A DNA stretch of 64,000 nt, from contig VJWN01000001.1 in assembly GCA_007644065.1 (NCBI GenBank), positions 1,440,340-1,504,339 on the forward strand, given 5' to 3'. This document shows, piece after piece, positions 13,546 through 25,647 of the stretch. This stretch comes from Margaritispora aquatica. Taxonomy: Eukaryota; Ascomycota; Leotiomycetes; Helotiales; Discinellaceae. The notes under the pieces were generated by a model, which worked only from the letters and a program-made list of their open reading frames with translations, had not been told where the DNA came from and did no database searches. The translations under genes were made by a program, and so were the position numbers. Within the stretch, counting starts at the first letter, position 1. Each line of letters begins with the position of its first letter.

Positions 13546-14192
13546 TCGACGAAGCTGCTAAAAGTGCACGAAATGCTCAAATGGGTTCCACTTATGACAG
13601 AGGCGGAGAGGTAGCTGTGGGATGGAGGAAGTGACGAGTGCGTAGTTGGGAGAGATATGCAAGGCCACACCCAAATTCCAATTTGCAAGAAATTGATTGA
13701 GAACCCGACCTCTTCGAATTTCTGTGCACAAGGCTATTAGCAATGCCGTACAAGCATGGGAAGGAGATGGGTAGAGTGTTGTTCTTCTGGGAGTTTAAAC
13801 AGAAAGAGCGGGGTTGCCATGTCTCGAGCTTGAGCTTCCGTTATGACTCTGCGATCATCACAAGATAGGGTGAGATCTGCAGTTTTAAGAGGAAGAGAAG
13901 AATTGTAGAAGTTAGAAAAACATACAATTGCAGAGCCAAGTAGGAATCATGTATTGTATTGAATGGTAGGACTGGATGCGAAGATGTACCGGGTATGGTG
14001 GTGTGAAGGTCAAGTTCAAGGCAAAGATAATGTATGTGGTCGAAGCTCAAGCCGTCGCCGTACAGATGTGATGAAGGGAAGTGGAAGGGAGTTCTGGTGA
14101 TCCGTGTGTAGGATGGATGGTCAGTGGATGGCCAGTACTTTGACCTGGTATGGTAGGTAGGAGGGGAAGCTGGGAGCTTGCGCGCTGTTTCC

Positions 14193-14233
14193 TGGTGGTG
14201 GTGGTGGTGGTGGTGGTGGTGGTGGTGGTGGTG
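14193..14233. repeat. (TGG)n trinucleotide microsatellite, about 13.7 units
   Basis: Uninterrupted TGG/CCA run about 650 bp upstream of the PKAR ATG. Not inside a supported reading frame. Confidence 0.97.
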
Positions 14234-16955
14234 CTAAGCTAGGATGGCGTGGAGTGGATGCTTCTGTTGATGGAACAAATAATAATTGGAGTTCGCTTCG
14301 ACTTTCGACGCTTCGAATGTTCTAACTGCAGTAGAAGGAGTCGAAGGGTGAGCCAAGCTGGGGGTGGGATTGGAGGGCTGATAGGCCGTAAGGAGGGGCG
14401 CGATGATCTTGATTGGCAATGCTGGTTTGGAAGGTTGCCGGAGCTTTTGAGTTGGCCTTCTCGAAGGAAAACTAAAGGTTCCTTCAACAACCCAACTGCA
14501 AGGGATATGATACGATGAATAAGCGATCCGACAGGACAGGAATTGAGAATGGAGGTGACGGGAAGATGTGACGATGAGATGAAGGATAAGGAGAGGGAGG
14601 TGTTGATATTGATGATGAGGAAATAATAATGATAATGGTAATGAAGATGAAGAACGTTGGACTTGCGACACATAATACCCAACCAACCTAACCTGCCAAC
14701 GTAAGGTAACTCACTCACTTTCCTCCTCATGTCCTGCACAATGCAAGAAATAAGCACTCACCCGAAGGACCCCGATGGATTGAAAGTTGGAACCGTGCTG
14801 ACAATCTGCAAGTGGAGTCGATGCAAGGCTCGAAATTCTGGGTAAGTTACTGGCAATTGGCAAGTGTGATTTCCAGAATGAAAAGGTAAGGTAAGCAGGC
14901 AAGGTAAGCTGTATGGTTGGTATCGCCAAAGACAGAGTGAGGTAGGTCGACCTTGGTAATGGGTATAAACACAACCACAGTCGCGAGGGATAGGGAAGGG
15001 AAGTCCAAACGGAAAACCAAACGATGAAGGGCGTTGAGAATTGTTAAGGATGTGAAGAAAGTCATCTTTGCTATGGTTATGACGAGTGAGAATTATATTC
15101 TGCTATCGACAAAGACTTGATCACTTAACTCGTTTTACTTGGTGGAGGAGGATGTGAACCAATACTGCCAACTGCCATGTCTCGGGATCTTTCCCATGAT
15201 TTGAGTAAGAAGTTGTGGAACATCTGTTCCATTGATAAGGTGAGATATTCAGGTAACATGTATCATGATCATTACTGATAGATGACAGCTGACGACCTGG
15301 ATGGGTTGTATGACTAAGTGAGGTATGTGGAATTCGGGAGGTATTGTCTCCCTATTGAAGATTATTTGTGAAGGTAGGATTTACCGTATACTTTATCTAC
15401 ACTTTATCTACACTTTGTCTATTCTTTGTCTATGCTTTATCCTCTCAGTTGGATGTAGATGTGATTAGACAGACCTGCAGTGTGTCACGTATGCCAAGTA
15501 CGAAAGTACTCAGACAATGTAAAGAGAAAGTCCATGCCCTGAGCTTGGTATGTTTCTGTTTCAAATGTCTATCTATTTTTACCTCTTTACAGTATCCTGT
15601 TTGTTACCTTACGTATCATCCCTTATCAGCATGGCATGCATGGTTGTCTCTGAGTGTCTCTCCCAAGCCCCAACCCCTCGATTTTCTGTCGTTTGTGTCG
15701 TTTCCTGTCGTTTCTGCAGCAGCTGACAAAGGATCAAGCGACACATTTTCAAGTCCAAGCTCCTCAAGCTTCCCGAGCTCACCCCTACCTTGCCTACCAT
15801 ACCTTCCAGGATCTACTTCACACGAACCGTACCATACCATACCTTTTTAGACCGGTTGCAAGCTGGCGGTCACAATTTTGTGTTTGTTGGCATAACACCT
15901 TTTACTCGAGCACCATACAAACTAATCCCTATTTAAGAGTTAGAGGTAAGCAAGGTAAGTAGGTATGTACGAGCACTGTACTGTATCTATCTAGGTTACC
16001 TTACCGTATACCTTAGTATGTAGGTGCCTTATCGGATTGAAATATGACGACACCAAAAGTGGGTCCCAGCATTAAGTTGCACAAACAATCCAATTTAATC
16101 CAGATTTTATCCAGTTAATCTGATGGTTAATCAGGTAACCGCTTGCATTCGGCATTATTTCATTACCTAAGAAAGGTAAGAAAGGTAAAAGAAAGTAATA
16201 ATAAAAAAAGATATTTCATGCAGCTGTTGTTCTGTTCTGTTTTGTATTATTATGTTGTGTTGAGTTGTGTTGTGCCGTGCCTCTTTGGTCATTCCCAGGT
16301 CACTCACCACTTCAATCAAAATAGATGTGAGCTGACATGCTCATATATTAATTGCTTGTTAGTCTTACAAATTTGCCATCATCGTCACCTTGCTTGGTTT
16401 TCAGCTCCCACCAGCTACGTAACTTCAAATACCCAACTCGCTATGGGAAAATCTTTCATTCTGGGAGAATTAAGGTAATCTTACCTTATGATGCTTACGA
16501 AATCTAGAGTCTTTCTTTACTAACGACCGGCTGCCACGATTGCCATCTCTGATGTGGCTGTTTGCAACGTGCTAAGGTGCTAAGGTGCTGGCTAAGGTAG
16601 CTTGGATTATTTGAAACTATTTGGAAATAGGTAGGCCTATCCACACATCTATTGACAAGGCTAAGTCAAACTAAGGTAGACGACCTGAAGGAAATAGTAT
16701 CTGACAGGGGTTGTTTCAGCACTTGTACCTTTCCTTTCCCTTCCCTTCCCTCACCCTCAGGACACCCAAACACGCCCCTCAACGTACCCGAGGCCTCGCC
16801 AGCCCAAATTTCCGGGTTGCTGAAAGACCTGAAAAACTTCCGTCTACCACCAGCAGTCAGTCAGTCAGCAGCATTCAGCACCCACCTCACTTCACCTCAT
16901 CTCACTTACCAGCCCAGCCCAGTCCAGTCCAGTCCAGTAGTCCCTCATCCCCAAT

Positions 16956-16969
16956 CCCCCCCCCCCCCC
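16956..16969. repeat. C14 homopolymer
   Basis: Fourteen consecutive C inside a C/CA/CT-rich leader, preceded by CCAGT tandem units at about 16915-16940. Confidence 0.9.
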
Positions 16970-17442
16970 AATCCCATCCCATCCATCGCCAGCCAGCACA
17001 GTTGCCACTTCACCCCCCCCAAAATCCAAAGCGCACTTTCGTTCACTCCACTCGTTGTCAAACATCCTTCTCTTTCATTTTTCACTGAAGAAGAATCCTA
17101 ATCTTCATCTTCGCCTTCGCCTCTCAATTCACTTTCCTCCTTTCTCAAATCTTTGGATATCCCAAATAATAATCACCAACGAAGCCCATTCAGGCCAATC
17201 AATTCGGACTCCGGCGCGCGCTCTACACCTCGTACCAGTAGAATCCTACAGAAACGCCGGCGCAGCTGCAGAACACTTCCGATATCAACTCCCAACCATT
17301 CTCAATTCTCTCTTAATCAAACCTACTTCAAGCATATTTGCTTCCAATTCAATAGCAATCACCTATCAACTCGCTCTTCCTTCTCCTCCTCCTTGCCTCT
17401 CCCAATTCCACGTCGATCTTCATAATCAAGTCGCGCGTCAAG

Positions 17443-20295
17443 ATGGGGTCCTTTGTGTTCAAATGGTATGTGTAGATCCGCTTCCAGCGTCCCCAAGCCA
17501 TCCGCGAGACGGTGGTGTCATCGGGAAGAGACGAAGATCGCGCAGCACAGAGATACAGTACATTTGCGATTGCTCGAGTGATCTTCGCACAATTCACTGA
17601 TTCAAACAATCTTCAAGAAAGCCTCACTGACATGAAAACGTAGGGACCATCCGGCTTCCGAAGTCTACGTGACGGGCACCTTTGACGACTGGTCCAAGAG
17701 CGAGAAATTGATCAAGACGGGCGATACTTTTGAGAAGAACGTTACACTCCCAAGTGCGACCGAGAAGATATATTACAAGGTGCGTGATGCAAGGGATGTT
17801 CCTACACGATTCAGAATGACAATGGCGTCGTGAGCGCGTTCTTCAGCATTCCTCACATCTCTCGATATGGACCTGTTCCGGCCAGTAGCCAGCGTTCGGT
17901 CTCACATTGCCTCTTATCAACCATTTATCATGCTATGGATTTTTGGCAGGACATGATCATGGTGGGGGTGCGTGCAGGAACTGATGATGGATGCATCGAG
18001 GATGGTGGATCAGAGTGCTCAATTATGACGCAGCTCGGCCAGCTTTCTTCTCCAAGCATCGTGAAGCGGTGAAGCTTTACAGTTGGCAAAAGCAAGGCTT
18101 GCAGGGGACTTTTTCAGGCAGTGGCCTTGTTTGAGTTCGCTGCTGGGGCCACGCGCCGTGAGCGTCGGTTATTCCCAACCCCGCTACAAGCCTGGTCTTA
18201 CATGACTTCAGCTCCCTCCAGCTGACATGTTATATCTCTACAACTACTCTGTCAATTGATCTTCTCTATTCTCAAAGTCAAAGACTAGCAGCTAACATAT
18301 CATCAATCTCAGTTTGTCGTCGACGGAAATTGGGTCACAGATCATACTGCGCCTCAAGAAAACGACCACTCTGGTAATCTCAACAACGTCCTCACAACAG
18401 ACCGAATAATCAAGCACACACCCGAGACAATTGGCATTATGTCCGGCGTTACTCCCACATCCACAACCGCAGAACTTGCAAAGGAGGTACCTCTTGAAAA
18501 GTCCTTGAGCGGATCCTCGGACCTGCCAGGCAGCTTTCCTGAGACTCCGGGTCTTGTCGAGACGGGCGACTTCTCTGTCAATCCTCTCCCAGCAGCAGAT
18601 GGTGCCGTTAATCCTATCAAGCTCGCCCCGGGTGAGAAGGTTCCAGACCCAAGCACTTTCACAAACCACACTGTAACTTCAAACGTCCAAGACGACCCCG
18701 AGCTCGTTGCAGCAGCAAAGAAGCAGGAGGAGCAAGTCTTCGGTGTCAATCCTCTTCCAGCATTCCCTGGTGCTATCAATCCTATAAAGCTTGCACCGGG
18801 CGAGAAAGTTCCAGACCCAAGCACATTCACCAAGTCAACTGTAACTTCAAATGTGCACGATGACCCTGAATTGGTTGCGGCAGCCGAGAAGGAGGGCGAG
18901 CAAACTTTCAGTGTCAGCCCTCTTCCAGCATTCCCTGGTGCCATCAACCCCGTAAAGCTTGCACCAGGGGAGAAGGTTCCAGACCCAAGCACATTCACGA
19001 ACTCAACTGTGACCTCAAATGTTCACGATGACCCTGAATTGGTTGCAGCCGCAAAGAAGGAGGGCGAGCAAACTTTCAGCGTGGACCCGCTTCCTGCGTT
19101 CCCTGGCGGAGTCAACCCAATCTCACTTGCCCCAGGCGAAAAGATTCCTGCAGTCAGCCATATCACTGGCAACACTGTCAACTCTGGTGTCACCCTCGAC
19201 AAGGAGTCATATGAGCATAGCGGTGCATTAGGCAATGCTCCTGTTCTTCCTCCAGTCGTCACCCCCCAGAATGAGCGTGATCAAAATGGCACTGGTATCT
19301 TGGATCTACCACCAATTTCAAAGAATATGATTCCAGAATCGAGCTTGCCAATGGGCACTTCAGGTGATGATACATTCGATGCCTCGCCAATGATCCAATC
19401 ATCCGGTCCAATGAGCACTACTGCTCAGCTTGCTGGTGCAGTCCCTCTCGAGTCTACTAAGGTTCCTGAGGTGGTTAAGGAAAGCCAAAAGGAAGCAGGT
19501 GTTGAGCCTGAAGCCAGCGCTATTCCAGAGGAGGTCGCAGACAAGAGTGCTGTCGAGAAGGAGCTTCTTAAGGAGATTCCAGTGGCACCATCAACCTCTG
19601 AAGGTACCGCTGGTAAGGGCACTGAAAAGTCTGAGAATGGTATCACCGCAGGCGAGACTGCTGCCGCTGTAGGAGGCGCTGCGCTTGCTCTTGGTGGCGC
19701 AGCATTCGCATACGCATCAGGAGCTGCAAGCGATTTGACCAAGCAGTTGCCTGCTTCTGTTCAAGAGTCAATCGCATCTATTAATGCCGAATCAGTCAAC
19801 AAGACAACAGCCAAGGACACACCTGAAATCGTCAAAGAATCTATTGCAGAATCTGGCCAAGGTGCTGAAGCTGCAGGAAACGAGGAGGCCGTTTTGGAGA
19901 AGAAAGCCATGGAGAAGGAATTGTTGGCAGAGATCAAGCCAGAAACTTCTACTGGAGAGCCAGCCCCAAAGATCATCTCAGAAACCCCTGCACCAAAGGC
20001 CACCGTTCCCGAGCCTGTTGTCGAGGAACCTGTCGCAAAGACCACTGTTCCAGAGACACCATCTGGACTTGTTGCTCCAGTTGTCGAGAAACCAATTGAA
20101 TCTCGTGATGTCTCTCCAGGAACTGTGCCAGGCTCCCACGCCCCTACCACCCCAGCTAAGAAGGTTGCTGCGTCGACTCCTAGCAGTAGCACCAAGGTCG
20201 CTGAGAGCCCCGCCGCCTCGACGACCACCGATAAGAAGAAGAAGCGAACATCTTTCTTCGGAAAGTTGAAGGAGAAACTGAGCCACAAGCATTAA
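17443..20295 (+). CDS. CBM48 / AMPK-glycogen-binding-domain protein with 56-aa tandem repeats
   Basis: Three exons, 17443..17465, 17644..17779 and 18313..20295, give 713 aa. Intron 1 (178 nt) splits Trp8, and intron 2 is 533 nt. Residues 1-85 form an AMPK1_CBM/CBM48-type Ig-like domain (FKWDHPASEVYVTGTFDDW...KIYYKFVVDGNWVTDHTAP), the fold that binds glycogen-like glucans in AMPK beta subunits and also occurs in yeast Crp1/Mdg1. Residues 140-307 are three near-identical 56-residue repeats (core NPLPAFPGAINPIKLAPGEK, then VPDPSTFT, then DDPELVAAA), with a fourth diverging after PGEKIP. An Ala/Gly-rich hydrophobic stretch lies at about 500-525. The tail is basic and amphipathic (KKKRTSFFGKLKEKLSHKH). 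No kinase-binding beta C-terminal domain was recognised, so it is not a canonical AMPK beta subunit. The role is unknown; polysaccharide binding or signalling is inferred. Confidence 0.88.
18571..19155 (+). repeat. 168-bp in-frame coding tandem repeat (3.5 copies)
   Basis: Copies start at 18571, 18739, 18907 and 19075, exactly 168 bp (56 codons) apart. The second, third and start of the fourth are nearly identical at DNA level, while the first and the end of the fourth diverge. Confidence 0.95.
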
Positions 20296-20940
20296 ATGTC
20301 TTGGTTTTGGGTTCTGCAAATATATATGAAGCAACAATTCGAAAATATCGGAGTCGGCAAACGCTGTGTATGATATTAATGGGAATGCTTTCGACCTTGA
20401 CCGTAATGTGGTGGGATGAGGGACGGATAAGGGGTGTTATGCGAAAGTACTTGCTTTGATACCGACTGTTTTACGTACCCCCATGGCTGCGTCGCTTGTG
20501 TTATTGAACTTTTTTTTTCCCCCCGCGTTTTGTGCTTTTTCAACCAATACCATGGCATGTTTTTGGGGGGGGGTGCTGCTTTGCATACTTTGGAACATCG
20601 CTTGTAGGCTGCATATTTTGCTGTGGTCGACGATGGAGAAGTTGGTGGGCAAATGAAGTATGTGGTAGTAGTAGGACCGAATGCGAAGGGGAAGGAAGAG
20701 CGTTGTCATTGGAAAAGTGTAGATTAAGATCGGTGGCAGAGACAGACAATCAGTCAAATGAATCAGTTCACCGATCAGATAGAATATGTAATGTCATTAT
20801 ACTGTATGCTTTTTGTTCACCCGAGTTCATTGTGACCGTCTATTGATTCCATGTCTTGCCACTTTGCCTTCGACTTCACTTATAGAGCTGTATCTCCCAT
20901 GATCTTCCACTCAATATGCTATTTTATCATGCCCCTCCGG

Positions 20941-20990
20941 TATGCTATGCTATGCTATGCTATGCTATGCTATGCTATGCTATGCTATGC
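20941..20990. repeat. (TATGC)10 pentanucleotide microsatellite
   Basis: Ten perfect copies. Confidence 0.97.
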
Positions 20991-21160
20991 CATGCTTCGC
21001 CATGTCCAAAATGCCATTTCTTCGTACCAGTACTTGACTTGTCCGATCCATGCCTTCTGCTAAGCCATTCATTCCCGATCCCAATCCCAATCCCAATCCT
21101 CATATATCAACGCCCCATGCATACCACCACCGTGTCCATGTCCATATCTATTGCTCTCTT

Positions 21161-21235
21161 TGATGCTCTGCCCTCTGATGCTCTGCCCTCTGATGCTCTG
21201 CCCTCTGATGCTCTGCCCTCTGATGCTCCGATCTG
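21161..21235. repeat. 15-bp minisatellite TGATGCTCTGCCCTC, 4 perfect + 1 variant copy
   Basis: Units start at 21161, 21176, 21191, 21206 and 21221 (last degenerate), followed by shorter GATGCCC variants to about 21280. There are no spacers, so it is not a CRISPR. Confidence 0.95.
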
Positions 21236-22246
21236 CCCTCCCTGGCCCCGATGCCCTGATGCCCCGATGCCCCGATGCACCACCACATACCCATCCATGT
21301 ATTTGAAAAGATACGTTGGAAACATACATAACAATAAGCAATCCATAGGAAGCAACATGTACGGACGATCAAAGGGAATGAACAACGAGAGACAAAAGAC
21401 CAAAGACAAACGACAAGAGATATTAGATAATTAAATCGATCTTCCTCGAGCACGAGCAACTCGAGTGCGTATATATAAAGAGAAGATAGATAGAATAGAC
21501 AGATAAATAGATAGACCCCATTAAATCCACCAATTAACACCAATTAACACCAACGAATTCGAATGAAATCCAACATTAGGAGAGATCTCCATAATCATCT
21601 CTCGTCTCTCATCCCTCATTCCCATTTCGTATGTAGCGTTTCAGACGTGACCATTAGGTTGGTTTTTTCCCCTCCTCTTGGTAGACCCATGCCATGCCAA
21701 ACACCACCCTGCCTTAAACGCCAATGTAATGATATGATGAGTTAGTTCAACTGAGCAAAAAGGGACCAAGGAGATAATAGAAAGATAGAAAGATAGAGAT
21801 AAAAAAAGAAATAGATGTATAGGACTAAGGAAAGACATTTGAATGTTTCATGACGCAACCCCAACCTGAACCCGAAATAGACCCCAAGAAAGAAAAAAAC
21901 TTGAATGTATAACGCCGAGATACCATGCAGAATACCGCCCGGATGCTGATGTCGATGCTGACTTGTATGTATGAAATGAGATGAAACCACAACAAAACAG
22001 AACAGAAAAGAAAGAACGGGACTAGGAAGGATTGGCCGCAAACTGAAAATGAAAATGCCACCTGTACAGAACCGAACCGAACAGAGCAGAAGAGGAAAGG
22101 AAAGCGGATGAAGCAAGAACGAAGAGGAGAGAACAAAGTGTGCGTGTAAGTGCGCGAGACAGCAAACGAGCCACTACCAGACACCGAGCCACGTATTCAG
22201 CCACGTGAAGCAGGAGACAGGCAGGCAGAAGATGTGATCCGAGGAA

Positions 22247-25200
22247 TCAGAACCACTTTCCCCTTCCACCATCCTTGATCTTGCCCAACACCAACACAGC
22301 ATCAACAAGCAGCCCACTCCTGCCGCCGATACTCTCGCTCTCAAGTCTCCACCTCACCGCCTCAACAACGGCTTGCGTCTCGGCTTTCACGTATGCTTTT
22401 CCGGTAAGCAGATCCTCGACGCTGAACTCTAGCATGGCGTTCAGGTACGCCATGGCTTTGAGGCGTGTCTCCTCTGCGAGGGATACCTCATCGACAGGCG
22501 TGGAGGATGAAGAGCTTGACAAGGAAGTTGTGGGTGTGGATGCGTTCTGAGAGAGCGAAGAGGTTGCGTTTGAGCCGGAATTGTGGAAGCGATTGCCAAA
22601 GGCCCAGCAGGTGAGTGAACAGACGTAGAGAGACCAGTAGTCTGAGAGACCTGCTGCACTCTGGGTTGTGAGGGAGTGCGGCTCTGAGAGAGCAGACTGA
22701 AGGACTCGACAAGCGTGATGTGTGGCTTGTGCAGCTGCGAGACTGGTGCTCCAGATCTTGAGGCAAGCTTGAGCAGCGTGGAAGGCGGATGGGGGAGTAA
22801 TCTTCTTCCCGAATACCCAGGTGTCTCCGGCTGTTGCGAGCAGGGAATGCAGAGGCGTATGGTATAGCGAGAGGTAGGTGTGAGCGTGTGGGGAGGTGGG
22901 GAAGAGGGCCATGAAGTTCTCGATGTCTGGTGACGGGAAGTCATTCGGGTAATGCAAGTCTTCCCGTAGCGGAAGTTGAGCGGCGAACCAGCACATCAGG
23001 AGACTTTGTGTGAACTCTGGCATGCCGAGTACGTATGAAGAGGAAAGTTCCCCTTCGAGAGGATGCAGTGCCTGTGGAATGTATTCTAGTCCATTGAGTG
23101 AATGCCACTCTGAAGCACTGCCAGCGTCCCACAGATTGTCTGGGCATGGTAGATGCATCAGTGGCCTGGAATTGTCCCTGATAGCCTTTGAGCGTGACTG
23201 TTGATGGAACATTGACTGATGGACATCGAACATGAAACAAGCGCTCAGAAGACGCCTCCGAGCTTCAGATAAAAGGAATGAGTACCACCCGCTGTGAGTA
23301 TCGGATTCCAAAAGGATTTGGGTGTTGTCTTGAGCCGAAAACCGCTCTAGGAGGGTTTCAGCGGTATTGGAAACAGAAAGAGATCGATTGGGCATCGAAA
23401 CCGGGTGCACTTCTGTTGATTCGCTTAATAGCTAGTTTTGTTAGCACTGAAACCGCCCTCGTGTGTTTTGGAAACTTACTCTGCTATAAAGCTCCTCAAA
23501 ATGGCGAGACAGTCGTACAGTAATCCTCTTCCCTCGGAAACGAGTGAACATTTCAGTGAGAAGGATTGCTTGTCTTGTTGATAAATCCCAATTCGGGCAC
23601 TAAATTAAAGGTTAGTGGCAAGTCGTGCGATCAATGTGGGATTGGAAAACCTACACATTCGATTGCTTTCTTGCATGCAGAATGCATTATGTCTCCAGTG
23701 GTTCTTGCTTCGGGTGTATTATGGTATTGTGTGCCAATGGCAATTATAGCGTGGTTGAGGATCTGACTCGTGCCGGCGTTGAATGTCGGTTTATGTACAA
23801 TAGGGAAGAATTCATGAAAGCATCGCCAGTAGCTCGCAACATACATCTCAAACTGCGGCTGGACAGTTGAGACTGCGAAATTTGTGTTAATCGCATTCAG
23901 TTGTTGGGACTCCACCAGTCCCTTGGCTCTGATACTCTCCAATCCGGTGATGCTGGATACTCGTGAAGGGGAGACTGGAAAATGTTGAGCCACTGGCTTA
24001 CTAAAAGTCGGGAGGGCTGGAGTACCCACTGATTCCATATAAGTAAATACACCACCGTATGTTGTTGGCACATCCAAGTGGTGATTCCGAGCCGAGAGGG
24101 GAGGGGTCATCCGGGGAGAAACATAGGATGTGTCGAACTGCTCAAGCATCGGATCAAAAGGAGGGCTCCTCAAATCTTGTGCAGTAGCACTCATAGGATG
24201 TGGTGACCAGAGTGGAGCAGATGCACCGGTTGCTGACCAATCTGGCAACGTCGCAATGGAACCAGATCGACCATACCTTCGCGAGCCATCTGAATGTGCT
24301 GAATATGTGCTGTCAGAAGCCGAGGAACACCACGGAGAATTGTTGTATGACAAGCCAGGAACCCAGCTTTCTTCCGGAATTCTCAAAAGAGGAAGTTGTG
24401 GGGTAGTTGTGTAGGTCGAGAATTGACTTGTTCCACCCTCTGCATAAGGCTCTTCAAATAATGGCTGAATTGGCCGTGTGAAGGCATTTTGATCTGTAAA
24501 ATTACCAGTTGCTCTAGATCGACCAGGTCCTGGAGAAGGAGCAGAATACTCGGGATTTGATAGTTGGGCCTCTGTGGCACTTCGTTTATGGCTGGTTCCT
24601 GAGTCTGGTAAGAATCCCGTGTTGGAGAAATTGCCTGTGATAGTACTATAACTGGAGGCAGTCATCGAGCTATCACCACTACCGGCTGTCCTCGGAGTCA
24701 TTGAGTCCATAGGTGAACCTTGGTTCATATTTGACGGAAGTTGAGCTGGAGTTGCAACCGTGAGAGACGGCGTTCTCCTCTCCGATGCGTCTGAAGATGC
24801 TCTGCTACTCCTTGGATCTTCTGATTTGAAGGCTATCTCGCCTTGTGTCTCGCTAGTTGCTGTTAGCGAATTTTCAAATAGTTTTACCACCGATTGTTTT
24901 AACACCACCTGCTGGGACATTTTCTCTACAAAATTAATTAAGAATGACTTACTGTCGGTGCATATGGCGAGCCAAAAGATCTGGACGGTGAAATGCTCTC
25001 TCGCAATCCTCAAAGGTGCAAGGATAAGCAGGTTTCTGATGGCTCAACTGATGCCGTCTATAATATTGTCAGCTCAAATTTAGCCCACCAATATCAGAGT
25101 AAGGGCAAGCTCTTACCTCAAGTGCTCTGCTCTTGTAAAAGTCTAAATCCACGTGAGCAACTCCGATTTCAGAATTCATACGGTACAAGGAACTTACCTT

Positions 25201-25647
25201 CACGGGCCTACACTGTTCACAAGTGTGTACAGGGACACCCTTCTTGGCTTTGCTGACACGCCCAGTGATAGGTGTGTACTTCACAGGTACTCCATCTGCT
25301 CCATCCGACCCTCTTGAAGGTCGCGATGGGCTTCCCGACTTGCTGCTGCCTGCCGCCTGATACCCAGCTGTAAAATCCATGGCCTCCTCTGTCTCGCTAC
25401 TACGCCGCCGTGCTATAGCTTGCCTCTGTACGGGAGGTTGGATGGCGGGCCTCAACGTCCTGTTGGATCTGCGACGTTGGGGAATGTCTTTAGTACTTTG
25501 ATCGACAATAGGTGGTAGAGTTGTCTCGGCAGATGGTAGGATGGGAGGAAGAGAGGCTTGTAATTTGGCGGCTTCCCTTGACCTTCTATAGGCTTGCGAT
25601 TCAAGCGGCTCAACATCCACATCCATTATATCTTTGAGGCTCGACAT
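22247..25647 (-). CDS. C2H2 zinc-finger transcription factor with fungal-specific regulatory domain
   Basis: Six exons assembled by frame: 25647..25198, 25142..25117 (26 nt), 25057..24953, 24852..23655, 23599..23480 and 23431..22247, giving 1027 aa. Two tandem C2H2 fingers lie at about 143-194. Finger 1 is C143-x2-C146...TFTRAEHLRRHQLSH (His161, His165). Finger 2 is C172-x4-C177-x12-H190-x3-H194 (HRPDLLARHMHRHE). The middle is Ser/Thr/Pro/Gln-rich. From about 540 on it matches the fungal transcription-factor domain type (ASYWRCFHEFFPIVHKPTFN; then PNWDLSTRQAILLTEMFTRFRGKR). A second finger-like combination of C2H2 plus this domain is a known Pezizomycotina class; the target genes are unknown. 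The start could be Met at 25722 (+25 aa). An alternative donor at the end of exon 1 is discussed in findings. Confidence 0.9.

Larger units (their letters stand above)
13546..17442. other. 3.9 kb divergent intergenic region, PKAR / CBM48 gene
   Basis: No convincing coding segment on either strand. It holds a long (TGG)n tract, many GGTAAG / CTTACC words (for example 14886-14910, 15948-15963, 16003-16016, 16170-16185, 16478-16490, 16565-16600), and a strongly pyrimidine-rich stretch at 16720-17430 ahead of the CBM48 ATG with a 14-C run. Long CT/CA-rich leaders are common before fungal regulatory genes, so much of this could be 5' UTR, UTR introns or non-coding RNA, which I cannot define from sequence. 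Confidence 0.5.
20296..22246. other. convergent intergenic region with satellites
   Basis: About 2 kb between two 3' ends, rich in simple repeats: a G9 run at 20565-20573, (TATGC)10, a 15-bp minisatellite, and CCCAATC repeats near 21078. Strand-asymmetric purine-rich stretches (AGATAGA, AGAAAG) run from 21480 to 22140. Long open frames across the repeats are artefacts. No gene supported. Confidence 0.6.

Noticed and set aside
14234..14757. Overlapping minus-strand frames rich in Ser, His and Pro
   Set aside because: They arise from the repeat-rich PKAR upstream region and have no consistent frame or motif.
15368..15850. 160-codon plus-strand frame in the PKAR upstream region
   Set aside because: Composition follows the CT-rich leader; no domain or consistent codon usage.
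21161..21235. Regular short repeats as a possible CRISPR array
   Set aside because: Units are directly adjacent with no spacers, and the genome is eukaryotic.
21069..21543. Long minus-strand frames with repeated SEGRA/QRAEH units
   Set aside because: They are translations of the 15-bp minisatellite, which is open in all frames because its length is a multiple of three.
22247..25647. Three separate genes suggested by three long minus-strand frames
   Set aside because: Five consensus introns join them into one protein with continuous zinc-finger and regulatory domains.
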